Below are positions 32,079 to 40,462 of a stretch of 64,000 bases of DNA, piece by piece. Below the pieces are notes generated by a model, which had not been told where the DNA came from, did no database searches, and saw nothing but the letters and a program-made list of their open reading frames with translations. A program made the position numbers and the translations under genes. Every line of letters starts with the position of its first letter. The first letter of the stretch is position 1. The stretch is from assembly GCA_900318615.1 (NCBI GenBank), contig ONLK01000010.1, forward strand, positions 1-64,000. The letters are read 5' to 3'. This DNA comes from an uncultured Eubacteriales bacterium. Lineage in GTDB: Bacteria; Bacillota; Clostridia; Lachnospirales; Lachnospiraceae.

Positions 32079-34814
32079 TTGTTCTTAAAATTCAGAAGAA
32101 ATAAAGCACAGGAACAGGATAAGGAAAATTCCGAAAACAAAAAGGATTTGCCGGAAAAAGAGCCGGCGCAAAAGGATTCGGTGACGGAAATTGCAAAGGC
32201 GCAGCAGCCCGGGCTAAAGATGCCAGAAGCGAAGGCGCAGCAGCCCGGGCCAAAGGTGCCTGAAACAAAGGCGCAGCAGCCCGGGCCAAAGGTGCCAGAA
32301 ACGAAGGCGCAGCAGCCCGGGCCAAAGGTGCCAGAAGCGAAGGCGCAGCAGCCCGGACCGGAGCCGGAGATGCCGAAAACCTTCGAGCGTGCTGACCCGG
32401 ACCCTGAAACCGGACTGACCGGCGAACAGGTAAAGGAGCGGGTGCGCCTTGGCGCCGTGAATGCTTCGGTGCAGAAGGATGAAGTCACTTTCGGCAAAAT
32501 CGTCCGTGAGAATGTCTTTACGTACTTTAACCTGATTTTTCTGATCATAGCCATATGCCTTCTGGCGGTGCGTTCCTATAAGGATCTGAGCTTTGTGGTG
32601 GTTATCGCCGCCAATACGCTGATCGGAATTTTTCAGGAATGGCAGTCCAAGAAGACCCTCGATCAGCTTAACATCGTGACCGTTCCCAAGAGTACGGTGA
32701 TCCGCGACGGCCACCGGTATATCCTGAAAAGTGAGGACCTGGTTCCGGACGACATTATTGTCCTGACGGCCGGCAGCCAGATTCCGGCGGACGCGGTTGT
32801 AAAGGAAGGGGAAGTATCCGTAAATGAATCCCTCCTGACCGGTGAGGAAGATGAAATTACAAAAAAAACAGGAGATCCTCTGCTGTCCGGCAGTTTTATC
32901 GTCTCCGGCAGCTGCAGAGCGCGAATCGACAAGGTTGGAAGTGATTCATACTCAGCCGGGCTGACACAGCAGGTCAGGGCAAGAAAGAAAGGGGAACAGT
33001 CTGAAATGATCCGTTCCCTGGACCGGCTTGTCAAGGCGGTTGGAATTATCATTATCCCGATTGCGATACTGCTGTTTTACCAGCAGTATGCGGTGAATCA
33101 TATGACGGTACGCTCCTCCGTTATCTCCACGGCGGCCGCCATTCTGGGCATGATCCCGGAAGGGCTTTATCTTCTGGCGAGCGTAGCCATGGCGGTATCC
33201 GCCGCAAGATTGGCCTATAACCGGGTGCTGGTTCATAACATGAAATCCATTGAAACCCTCGCCCGCGTTGACGTGCTCTGTGTCGACAAGACAGGAACGA
33301 TTACCGAGAATGACATGCAGGTGAGCCGGATCATCCCTCTGAAAAAACACGGGGAGACAGGAACGGATTCCGAACCGGCGGAGAGCAGCGGGCAGAGGAC
33401 AGAGCCCGTACTATCCGGGGATGAACTTGCACGGCTGATCGGTGATTTTGTTTCCGTGCAGAATAATGATAATGTGACCATGCGGGCACTAAAGTCTTAC
33501 TTTACGAAAAATTCGGATCGTCCGGCAGACCGGGTGATCCCGTTTTCACCTGTCTACAAATACAGCGGGATTGTCGTGGGTGAAAATACATACGTCTGCG
33601 GGGCCCCGGAATTTGTTCTCCGTTCTGACTATGATCTTTACCGGCAGGAAATATCGGATTTTGCGGGAAAGGGGTATCGGGTTCTGGTATTCGGACGCAT
33701 CGGTCAGGCAACGGAAGGCGGCGAGCTGACGCAGCCGGTTCTGCCGCTGGGACTGATCCTTCTTTCCAACCCGGTGCGCAAGAATGCTGCCGAAACCTTC
33801 CGGTACTTTGAAAAACAGAAGGTGGCGATCAAGGTCATCTCCGGAGATAATCCTGCTACGGTATCCCGTGCAGCCCGCGAGGCCAGCGTGAAGGACGCGG
33901 ATAAATTTATTGATGCCTCCACGCTGAGGGACGACGAACTGGAGGACGCCTGCGAAAAATATACGGTCTTTGGCCGCGTGACACCGCAGCAGAAGCGGGC
34001 GCTGATTGCGGCACTGAAGAAAAAGGGACATACGGTTGCCATGACGGGCGACGGTGTAAACGACGTTCTGGCTCTCAGGGATGCGGACTGTTCCATAGCC
34101 ATGGCATCCGGAAGCGAGGCGGCGGAGCGTGCAGCCCAGATGGTGCTGATGGAGTCGGATTTTTCCAGAATGCCTTCGGTTGTTATGGAAGGCCGCCGGG
34201 TTGTCAATAATATAGAAAGAACAGCCAGCCTGTTCCTGGTAAAAAATATCTTCTCGCTTCTGATGAGCATTTTTACCATTATATTCAACCTGAACTATCC
34301 GCTGGAGCCGTCTCAGATTTCGCTCATCAGCGCCTTTACGATCGGCATCCCGGCTTTCATGCTGTCCCTGGAATCAAACCGCGATATTATCCGCGGACAT
34401 TTCATGAGCAATGTCATGTTCCGGGCACTTCCGGCCGGACTGACGGATTTTCTGACCATCAGCGGGCTTGTGGTATTCTGCAATGAATTTAATGTCGGAA
34501 AAAGTGATATGTCCACCAGCTGCACCATCCTGATGGCAGTGGTAGGCTTCATGATTCTGTACAGGATCATGAGCCCCATGACAAAATTTCACCGCATTCT
34601 GTATGTATGCCTGCTGCTGGCCCTGCTGTTCTGCATGACATTCATGAACAATATATTTGCCATAACGGCGCTGTCCGGAAGAAGTGCGATGCTTCTGGTC
34701 CTGTTTGCGCTGGCGGCGGAACCGATCCTGCGGTACTTAAGTCTGCTGATCGGGAAACTGCGGCAGTGGTTTTCAAATCTGCACAGAGACAGGGACGATT
34801 TTCAGACGATCTAA
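32079..34814 (+). CDS. CtpE-like cation-transporting P-type ATPase
   Basis: The 911-aa protein has the N-terminal 70-110 residues made of 12-residue KAQQPGPKVPE-type repeats. The P-type ATPase core follows: LTGE actuator motif, PEGL in helix 4 (the ion site), phosphorylation site D403 in DKTGTIT, TGDGVNDV hinge, and about eight to ten helices. The MIPEGLYLLASVAMAV and ARVDVLCVDKTGT segments resemble mycobacterial CtpE, a calcium-uptake ATPase (known), so Ca2+ is plausible. The start is TTG 32079 after AGGAGAT. The stop codon lies exactly where a MITE remnant begins. Confidence 0.88.
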   Translation: MFLKFRRNKAQEQDKENSENKKDLPEKEPAQKDSVTEIAKAQQPGLKMPEAKAQQPGPKVPETKAQQPGPKVPETKAQQPGPKVPEAKAQQPGPEPEMPKTFERADPDPETGLTGEQVKERVRLGAVNASVQKDEVTFGKIVRENVFTYFNLIFLIIAICLLAVRSYKDLSFVVVIAANTLIGIFQEWQSKKTLDQLNIVTVPKSTVIRDGHRYILKSEDLVPDDIIVLTAGSQIPADAVVKEGEVSVNESLLTGEEDEITKKTGDPLLSGSFIVSGSCRARIDKVGSDSYSAGLTQQVRARKKGEQSEMIRSLDRLVKAVGIIIIPIAILLFYQQYAVNHMTVRSSVISTAAAILGMIPEGLYLLASVAMAVSAARLAYNRVLVHNMKSIETLARVDVLCVDKTGTITENDMQVSRIIPLKKHGETGTDSEPAESSGQRTEPVLSGDELARLIGDFVSVQNNDNVTMRALKSYFTKNSDRPADRVIPFSPVYKYSGIVVGENTYVCGAPEFVLRSDYDLYRQEISDFAGKGYRVLVFGRIGQATEGGELTQPVLPLGLILLSNPVRKNAAETFRYFEKQKVAIKVISGDNPATVSRAAREASVKDADKFIDASTLRDDELEDACEKYTVFGRVTPQQKRALIAALKKKGHTVAMTGDGVNDVLALRDADCSIAMASGSEAAERAAQMVLMESDFSRMPSVVMEGRRVVNNIERTASLFLVKNIFSLLMSIFTIIFNLNYPLEPSQISLISAFTIGIPAFMLSLESNRDIIRGHFMSNVMFRALPAGLTDFLTISGLVVFCNEFNVGKSDMSTSCTILMAVVGFMILYRIMSPMTKFHRILYVCLLLALLFCMTFMNNIFAITALSGRSAMLLVLFALAAEPILRYLSLLIGKLRQWFSNLHRDRDDFQTI
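32195..32365 (+). repeat. 36-bp tandem repeats in the P-type ATPase gene
   Basis: About four and a half in-frame 36-bp units (AAGGCGCAGCAGCCCGGG...) encode a 12-residue Pro/Gln/Lys motif. Adjacent copies are nearly identical, so the count may vary between strains. Confidence 0.88.
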
Positions 34815-34854
34815 TCATAAATGAGTGGCAAAAGGTACTTTTGACACTCATATC
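34812..34854 (+). mobile_element. MITE right-end remnant at the P-type ATPase stop
   Basis: TAATCATAAATGAGTGGCAA onward to GACACTCATATC is identical to the right 43 bp of the 29.4-kb element. The ATPase stop codon TAA (34812-34814) is the first triplet of the remnant. There is no left end and no visible target duplication. Confidence 0.8.
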
Positions 34855-34889
34855 ATCAGGTGGTATTTTAATATGCCTTATGGTATAAT
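34841..34889 (+). promoter_or_regulatory. Promoter region of pyrH, -35 from the MITE end
   Basis: TTGACA (34841-34846, inside the MITE end), 17-bp spacer, then TGgTATTTT (-10 at 34864-34869). A second, better -10, TGgTATAAT (34884-34889), could act alone as an extended -10 promoter. Confidence 0.55.
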
Positions 34890-34967
34890 AATTTCGGCTG
34901 ACGGCGGGTATAAAGAAGATGAAAGTATAACCGAAAAAGCCGGTCAGAGTAGACGAGGTGAAAGGAA

Positions 34968-35663
34968 ATGAAACGGGTTCTGCTTAAATTAAGCGGCGAA
35001 GCACTCGCAGGAAATAAGAAAACAGGATTTGACGAACCTACGGTTCTGGCCGTAGCCGCTCAGGTAAAGAAACTGAACGAAAAGGGAATTGAAATCGGGA
35101 TCGTGATCGGCGGCGGAAACTTCTGGCGTGGGCGCTCCAGCAGGAATATTGACCGTGTAAAAGCGGATCAGATCGGCATGCTTGCCACGGTTATGAACTG
35201 CATTTATGTATCGGAAATATTCCGCAGCGTCGGGTTATCAACAGAGGTTATGACACCGTTTGAGTGCGGCGGAGTTTCTCATCTGTTTTCAAAAGACGAC
35301 GCCGTGGATCTTCTGAAAAAAGGCACGGTTGTGTTCTTTGCCGGGGGCACCGGTCATCCGTACTTCTCGACGGACACAGCGACCGTACTTCGCGCCATTG
35401 AAATTGAGGCGGATGTCATTTTGCTGGCAAAATCAATTGATGGTGTTTACGATTCTGATCCGAAGGATCATCCGGACGCGAAGAAGTTCGATGAGATTTC
35501 CATCCGGGAAGTGATTGACCGAAAGCTGGGTGTTGTCGACATGACCGCTTCCATCCTGTGCATGGAAAATAAAATGCCCATGCTGGTGTTCGGGCTGAAT
35601 GAGGAAAACAGCATTGTCGATACGGTGGATGGTCATTTTACAGGAACAAAGGTTACGGTATAA
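34968..35663 (+). CDS. pyrH: UMP kinase
   Basis: The 231-aa amino-acid-kinase-fold enzyme converts UMP to UDP. The N-terminal LKLSGEALAG, GGGNFWRG and the later AKSIDGVYDSDP are diagnostic. AGGTGAAAGGAA precedes the ATG. It lies 53 bp upstream of frr, the usual bacterial pair; rpsB and tsf are not upstream, so the common rpsB-tsf-pyrH-frr order is broken here. Confidence 0.97.
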   Translation: MKRVLLKLSGEALAGNKKTGFDEPTVLAVAAQVKKLNEKGIEIGIVIGGGNFWRGRSSRNIDRVKADQIGMLATVMNCIYVSEIFRSVGLSTEVMTPFECGGVSHLFSKDDAVDLLKKGTVVFFAGGTGHPYFSTDTATVLRAIEIEADVILLAKSIDGVYDSDPKDHPDAKKFDEISIREVIDRKLGVVDMTASILCMENKMPMLVFGLNEENSIVDTVDGHFTGTKVTV

Positions 35664-35716
35664 AGGCAAAAAGGTATAACAAAACAGAATACACTGGGGC
35701 AGGAGGGCTCTGTACA

Positions 35717-36271
35717 ATGGATGAACGAATTAAAATTTATCCGGAGAAGATGACAAAAACTTACGAAAATATGCTGGACGAATTTTCCACCATCCGCGCC
35801 GGACGGGCTAATCCGGGTGTGCTGAAGAGAATTACGGTGGATTACTATGGTTCGCAGACGCCGCTTAATCAGGTGGCGAACGTAACCGTTCCGGAGGCAA
35901 GAATCATTCAGATTCAGCCCTGGGAAGCATCCATGCTGAAGAAAATCGAGAAGGCGATCAATATGTCGGACATCGGCATCAACCCGACCAACGACGGTAA
36001 GGTCATTCGCCTGATCTTTCCGGAACTTACCGAGGAAAGAAGAAAGGACCTTTCCAAAGATATCCGCAAAAAAGGCGAAGCTGCCAGGGTTGCGACCCGC
36101 AATATCCGCCGCGATGCCAATGATATGCTGAAAAAACTTGAGAAATCGGAGGAAGTTTCCGAAGATGAAATCAAGGATCTTCAGGATACGATTCAGAAGG
36201 AAACCGATGAGCATATCAAAAAAATCGATAAAGCTGTCGAAGATAAAATCAAGGAGATCATGACCGTATGA
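35717..36271 (+). CDS. frr: Ribosome recycling factor
   Basis: The 184-aa protein has standard length. STIRAGRANPGVL, TNDGKVIRLIFPELTEERRKDL and the C-terminal helix of the triple-helix bundle are typical. It splits post-termination ribosomes together with EF-G. GCAGGAGGGCTC lies 5' of the ATG. It ends with a strong terminator at 36278. Confidence 0.97.
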   Translation: MDERIKIYPEKMTKTYENMLDEFSTIRAGRANPGVLKRITVDYYGSQTPLNQVANVTVPEARIIQIQPWEASMLKKIEKAINMSDIGINPTNDGKVIRLIFPELTEERRKDLSKDIRKKGEAARVATRNIRRDANDMLKKLEKSEEVSEDEIKDLQDTIQKETDEHIKKIDKAVEDKIKEIMTV

Positions 36272-36276
36272 CCTAA

Positions 36277-36304
36277 GGCCCCGCCCAAGGCGGGGCTTTT
36301 TTCG
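36277..36304 (+). terminator. Rho-independent terminator of pyrH-frr
   Basis: GCCCCGCC (36278-36285) / GGCGGGGC (36289-36296), then T6 from 36297. Confidence 0.92.
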
Positions 36305-36391
36305 GCAGAGGCGGATCAATTCACGGCATGATGCCGGGGCAAAGGACCTGTTGCCCCAGCACCACAGGTTTATCAGAAAGGGGGCCCGGCG

Positions 36392-37102
36392 ATGAATGTA
36401 CCGGAACATGTGGCGATTATCCTGGATGGCAATGGAAGATGGGCGAAAAGCAAGGGAATGCCGAGAAATTACGGGCATGTAATCGGAGCCCGCAATCTCG
36501 AGCAGATTACGGAAGATGCGTGGGATCTGGGAATCAAATACCTGACGGTGTACCTTTTTTCAACGGAAAACTGGAAGAGATCCCGGGACGAAGTGGGTTC
36601 TCTGATGAAGCTTTTCCATCAGTACATGAAAACAAGCATCGAGCGCGCACGGAAAAACAATATGAAAGTCCGCGTCATCGGGGATCCGACAGCGTTCACA
36701 CAGGATCTGCAGGACAGCATCCGGGCGCTGGAGGAAAGTTCGAAGAACAATACGGGGCTGAATTTTCAGCTGGCGCTGAACTACGGAAGCCGGGATGAAA
36801 TTACGCGCGGTATGCGCCGCATGGCAGCTGATGTAAAGTCCGGCAGGATAGAACCGGAGGATATTACCGAGGATACGATCCGTTCATACCTTGATACGGC
36901 GGACATTCCGGATCCGGATCTTCTGATCCGAACCAGCGGGGAACAGCGCCTTTCCAACTATCTGCTCTGGCAGCTGGCGTACACGGAACTTTATTTTACG
37001 GACGTTCCGTGGCCGGCGTTTCATAAAGAACAGCTGGAGGAAGCCATCCGGGCTTATAATTTAAGAGACCGCCGGTTCGGCGGTGTGAAGGGGGATAAGT
37101 AA
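36392..37102 (+). CDS. uppS: Isoprenyl transferase (undecaprenyl diphosphate synthase)
   Basis: The 236-aa cis-prenyltransferase makes the C55 lipid carrier for wall synthesis. VAIILDGNGRWA holds the catalytic Asp. YLFSTENWKRS and the C-terminal LIRTSGEQRLSNYLLWQLAYTE are diagnostic. AAAGGGGGCCCGGCG precedes the ATG. It is first in a cluster uppS-cdsA-dxr-rseP that links isoprenoid, phospholipid and envelope functions and is widely conserved. Confidence 0.96.
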   Translation: MNVPEHVAIILDGNGRWAKSKGMPRNYGHVIGARNLEQITEDAWDLGIKYLTVYLFSTENWKRSRDEVGSLMKLFHQYMKTSIERARKNNMKVRVIGDPTAFTQDLQDSIRALEESSKNNTGLNFQLALNYGSRDEITRGMRRMAADVKSGRIEPEDITEDTIRSYLDTADIPDPDLLIRTSGEQRLSNYLLWQLAYTELYFTDVPWPAFHKEQLEEAIRAYNLRDRRFGGVKGDK

Positions 37103-37104
37103 CT

Positions 37105-37917
37105 ATGTTCAAAACAAGGGCAATCAGCGGTGCCGTTCTGATGGCGATCGCGCTGATCACATTTGTATGCGGAGGACCTATACTGTTCTTTACCATGCTG
37201 GTCGTTTCTTTAATCGGTATGTTCGAGCTGTACAGAGTGATGAATGTGACGGACACAAAATATTCTCCGCTCGCCATAACCGGCTTCATCGGAGCTGTGG
37301 TCTATTATTTTCTGGTTTATTTTAATAAAGATGAATTCGCGCTGATCGAACTTGCATTTACCCTCATTGCGCTGATGGCCGTTTACGTGCTGACCTTCCC
37401 GCGGTACAAGGCGGAACAGACGATGGCGGCGTTTTTTGCTATCTTCTATGCAGCCGTCATGCTTTCCTGCGTCGTGCGAACCCGCAGCCTGGACGGCGGA
37501 AAGTATGCCGTATGGCTGATCCTCGGAAGTTCCTGGGGCTGTGACACCTGTGCTTATCTGACCGGCCGGGCTGTTGGAAAACATAAGATGGCGCCGGTTC
37601 TGAGTCCGAAAAAGACAATCGAAGGCGGCATCGGCGGCGTGGCCGGCGCAGCTTTGATCGGTGCGGTTTATGCCCTGGTGCTGGATGCTTTCCATGTATT
37701 CCCGGAAGGGGCGCCGGTCGGCGAATATGCGCTGATCTGCGGCTGCGGAGGACTGATCTCCATGATTGGGGATCTCGGAGCCTCCGCCATCAAGCGCAAC
37801 CATAACATCAAGGATTATGGGAATCTGATTCCGGGCCACGGCGGGATACTTGACCGTTTCGACAGTGTTATTTTTACCGCACCGATCATTTATTTTCTGG
37901 CAAGGATTCTGCTGTAG
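37105..37917 (+). CDS. cdsA: Phosphatidate cytidylyltransferase
   Basis: The 270-aa membrane protein has about eight helices and makes CDP-diacylglycerol. The signature SPKKTIEGGIGG...GDLGASAIKRNHNIKDYG...PGHGGILDRFDS (as separate segments) is intact, including the acidic metal sites. It starts 2 bp after uppS, with GGGGGATAA as ribosome binding site inside the uppS end. Confidence 0.95.
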   Translation: MFKTRAISGAVLMAIALITFVCGGPILFFTMLVVSLIGMFELYRVMNVTDTKYSPLAITGFIGAVVYYFLVYFNKDEFALIELAFTLIALMAVYVLTFPRYKAEQTMAAFFAIFYAAVMLSCVVRTRSLDGGKYAVWLILGSSWGCDTCAYLTGRAVGKHKMAPVLSPKKTIEGGIGGVAGAALIGAVYALVLDAFHVFPEGAPVGEYALICGCGGLISMIGDLGASAIKRNHNIKDYGNLIPGHGGILDRFDSVIFTAPIIYFLARILL

Positions 37918-37942
37918 TTTCCGGACCGGCAGGAGGACGCTG

Positions 37943-38020
37943 ATGTGTCTGCAGGATTATTCAGACATCGTTCGTGAGAGGCTGCCCGGAAAGCAGCCTT
38001 TCTGTACTTACAGGATATAA
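37943..38020 (+). CDS. Possible 25-aa small protein between cdsA and dxr
   Basis: An ATG 6 nt after a perfect AGGAGG opens a short frame starting MCLQDYSDIVRERLPGKQPF and ending at TAA 38018-38020. It lies in the 120-bp gap between cdsA and dxr. The strong ribosome binding site is the only support; it may be a real small protein or a device coupling translation into dxr. No family is recognised. Confidence 0.35.
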   Translation: MCLQDYSDIVRERLPGKQPFCTYRI

Positions 38021-38037
38021 AGGATGTGAGGTGTCAT

Positions 38038-39180
38038 ATGAAAAATATTGCGATATTGGGTTCGACCGGCTCGATCGGGACACAGACGCTGGATGTGGTA
38101 CGGGCAAATCCGGAGCTGAGGGTGACAGCACTTTCCTGCGGACGCCGGATCGGCATGCTGGAGAAGCAGGCACGTGAATTCAGACCGATGCTGGTATCGG
38201 CGGCCTCCGAGAAGGATGCGGCGGATCTGAAGGTCCGCCTCCGCGACACGGATATCCGGGTCACGTGCGGCATGGACGGGCTGATGGAGACCGCTTCCCA
38301 GCCGGAAAGCGAAATTCTGGTGACAGCCATTGTGGGTATGATCGGCATCCGGCCGACAATCGCGGCGATCGAGGCAGGCAAGGACATCGCTCTGGCAAAC
38401 AAGGAAACGCTGGTAACCGCAGGCCATATCATTATGCCGCTGGCCAGAAAAAAAGGTGTCCGGATTCTTCCGGTGGACAGTGAACATTCCGCCATATTTC
38501 AGGCACTGAACGGGGAGGACACAGGCGCCGTTGAAAAAATTCTGCTTACCTGCTCGGGAGGGCCGTTTCGCGGCTTCACGTGGGAGCAGCTTGAAAAGGT
38601 AACACCGGATGACGCCCTCCGGCATCCAACCTGGAATATGGGAAAGAAAATTACCATTGATTCCGCAAGCCTTGCCAACAAGGGGCTGGAAGTGATGGAA
38701 GTAAAATGGCTGTATGATGTGAATCCGGACCGGATACAGGTAGTTGTTCAGCCTCAGAGCATCATTCATTCCATGGTACAGTTTGTGGACGGCGCGGTGA
38801 TTGCACAGCTGGGCATGCCGGATATGAAACTCCCGATTCAGTATGCACTGTTTTATCCGCAGCGAAAAGACATGAAAACAGAGCGGATCGACTGGGCAAA
38901 GCTCGGGAAAATTACGTTCGAAAACCCGGATATGGAAACATTTCCGGCGCTGGCCTATGCCTATGAGGCACTGAGGGCAGGCGGTTCCATGCCGGTTGTG
39001 TTCAACGCCGCCAATGAGGCGGCGGTAGGAAAGTTTCTGGACAGACGCATTAAATTTACGGATATTTACCGCATCATTCGTGCGTGCATGGATGCCCACA
39101 GCATGATCAGTCACCCGGATGTTGGCCAGATCCTCGACACAGAAAAAGCTGTGCGGGAATATATCGAAAGCAGGTGGTGA
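38038..39180 (+). CDS. dxr: 1-deoxy-D-xylulose 5-phosphate reductoisomerase
   Basis: The 380-aa NADPH enzyme carries out the second step of the MEP isoprenoid pathway. GSTGSIGTQTLDV binds NADPH. LPVDSEHSA and DSASLANKGLEVMEVKWLY hold metal and substrate residues, and NAANEAAV ends the core. Start at ATG 38038, 5 nt after GAGGTG; a GTG at 38026 would be too early. It is followed directly by rseP, which begins 1 bp after the stop. Confidence 0.96.
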   Translation: MKNIAILGSTGSIGTQTLDVVRANPELRVTALSCGRRIGMLEKQAREFRPMLVSAASEKDAADLKVRLRDTDIRVTCGMDGLMETASQPESEILVTAIVGMIGIRPTIAAIEAGKDIALANKETLVTAGHIIMPLARKKGVRILPVDSEHSAIFQALNGEDTGAVEKILLTCSGGPFRGFTWEQLEKVTPDDALRHPTWNMGKKITIDSASLANKGLEVMEVKWLYDVNPDRIQVVVQPQSIIHSMVQFVDGAVIAQLGMPDMKLPIQYALFYPQRKDMKTERIDWAKLGKITFENPDMETFPALAYAYEALRAGGSMPVVFNAANEAAVGKFLDRRIKFTDIYRIIRACMDAHSMISHPDVGQILDTEKAVREYIESRW

Positions 39181-39181
39181 A

Positions 39182-40276
39182 TTGAGTCCTGTGAGCATTA
39201 TCATTGCCATTTTTATTTTTAGTTTCATCATATTTTTTCATGAGCTCGGGCATTTTCTGCTGGCGAAGGCGAACCATATCAAAGTTATTGAATTCAGCAT
39301 GGGTATGGGGCCCCGGATTGTAAGCTTTACACACGGCCTCACCCGGTACAGCTGGAAGGTCCTTCCTTTCGGCGGCTCCTGCCAGATGGCAGGAGAATTT
39401 TCCGGCATGGAGGGCGCATACGAGGAGGAAGAGGAGAAGATCGAATTCCTTCCGGGGGAAGGTACGTTTAACAGCAAAAATGTATGGCAGAGAATGAGCG
39501 TGGTGGCGGCCGGTCCGGTCTTTAACTTTATTCTGGCCTTTCTTTTGTCAGCCATACTGATTGCGATGGTTGGAATCGACAAACCGGTGGTATCTTCTGT
39601 TTCCGAAGGCGGCGGAGCACAGCAGGCCGGGATGCAGGCAGGAGATGTGATTACCGAAATCGATGGAAAGCATATTCATCTGTACAGCGATATTGTCAAT
39701 TATATTTCCTTCCACCAGCAAAAAATGTCCTCCGGCGGCTCCCTGGAGGTTTCCTGGATCCATGACGGTGAAAAGAAAACCGCGCTTGTGACACCGGAGG
39801 ATAACGGACAGGGAAAATACGTTCTCGGGATCCGGGGAGGAAAAAACTATAAGGTCGGCTTTTCCGAGCTGATAAAATACAGCTATTACGAGGTCGGGTA
39901 CTGGATCACGACCACTTGGAACAGCCTGGGAATGCTGTTTTCCGGCGGTGTTACGCTGGATGATATGGCCGGTCCGGTCGGCGTTGTCAGTGCAATCGGC
40001 GAGACATACGAGGAGAGCCGGCAGGATGGCGCTTTCTACGTTGTGGCAAACATGCTGAATATCGGAATTTTGCTGACGGCCAACCTGGGAGTCATGAATC
40101 TTCTGCCTTTCCCGGCCCTGGACGGCGGACGCATTGTTTTCCTTCTGATCGAAGCCGTCACCCGCAGGAAGATGAAACCGGAAATTGAAGGCCGGATAAA
40201 CCTCGCCGGTCTGATGTTCCTGATGATGCTCATGTTCATTATAATGTTTCATGATATTTATAGAATAATTAAATAA
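39182..40276 (+). CDS. rseP: Site-2 intramembrane metalloprotease RseP
   Basis: The 364-aa protein has the zinc motif HELGH in the first helix, a single PDZ domain (about 120-210), and the second metal motif NLLPFPALDGGR near residue 300. It cleaves membrane-bound anti-sigma factors or signal peptides (known). The start is most likely TTG 39182, 4 nt after AGGTGG; GTG 39191 is the alternative. A longer frame to 39119 overlaps dxr and is rejected. Confidence 0.93.
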   Translation: MSPVSIIIAIFIFSFIIFFHELGHFLLAKANHIKVIEFSMGMGPRIVSFTHGLTRYSWKVLPFGGSCQMAGEFSGMEGAYEEEEEKIEFLPGEGTFNSKNVWQRMSVVAAGPVFNFILAFLLSAILIAMVGIDKPVVSSVSEGGGAQQAGMQAGDVITEIDGKHIHLYSDIVNYISFHQQKMSSGGSLEVSWIHDGEKKTALVTPEDNGQGKYVLGIRGGKNYKVGFSELIKYSYYEVGYWITTTWNSLGMLFSGGVTLDDMAGPVGVVSAIGETYEESRQDGAFYVVANMLNIGILLTANLGVMNLLPFPALDGGRIVFLLIEAVTRRKMKPEIEGRINLAGLMFLMMLMFIIMFHDIYRIIK

Positions 40277-40387
40277 ATATAATAGTTTATTTTATATACA
40301 CTATGTGATAATATAATATTGATGAGACAAAAGCCAAAAGGCAGCAAACCGATCATGCCTGTGTGAATCAGGAACTGTTATTTTTTC

Positions 40388-40416
40388 TTGACAGACGGGG
40401 GATGGAGAGGTAGTAT
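40388..40416 (+). promoter_or_regulatory. recA promoter
   Basis: TTGACA (40388-40393), 17-bp spacer, TAGTAT (40411-40416). Confidence 0.8.
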
Positions 40417-40427
40417 AGGAACAGATA

Positions 40428-40441
40428 CGAACATAAGTTCG
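40428..40441 (+). promoter_or_regulatory. LexA (SOS) box of recA
   Basis: CGAAC-ATAA-GTTCG is a perfect Bacillus-type SOS box (CGAACRNRYGTTYG-like). It lies about 5-18 bp after the predicted transcription start, where LexA would block recA. Confidence 0.92.
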
Positions 40442-40462
40442 ATTACAAGAAGGAGATTTTCG

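Noticed and set aside
30848..32554. 568-aa minus-strand open frame
   Set aside because: It lies opposite the CapK-like gene and the ATPase repeats, shows no domain, and mirrors the codon bias of the true genes.
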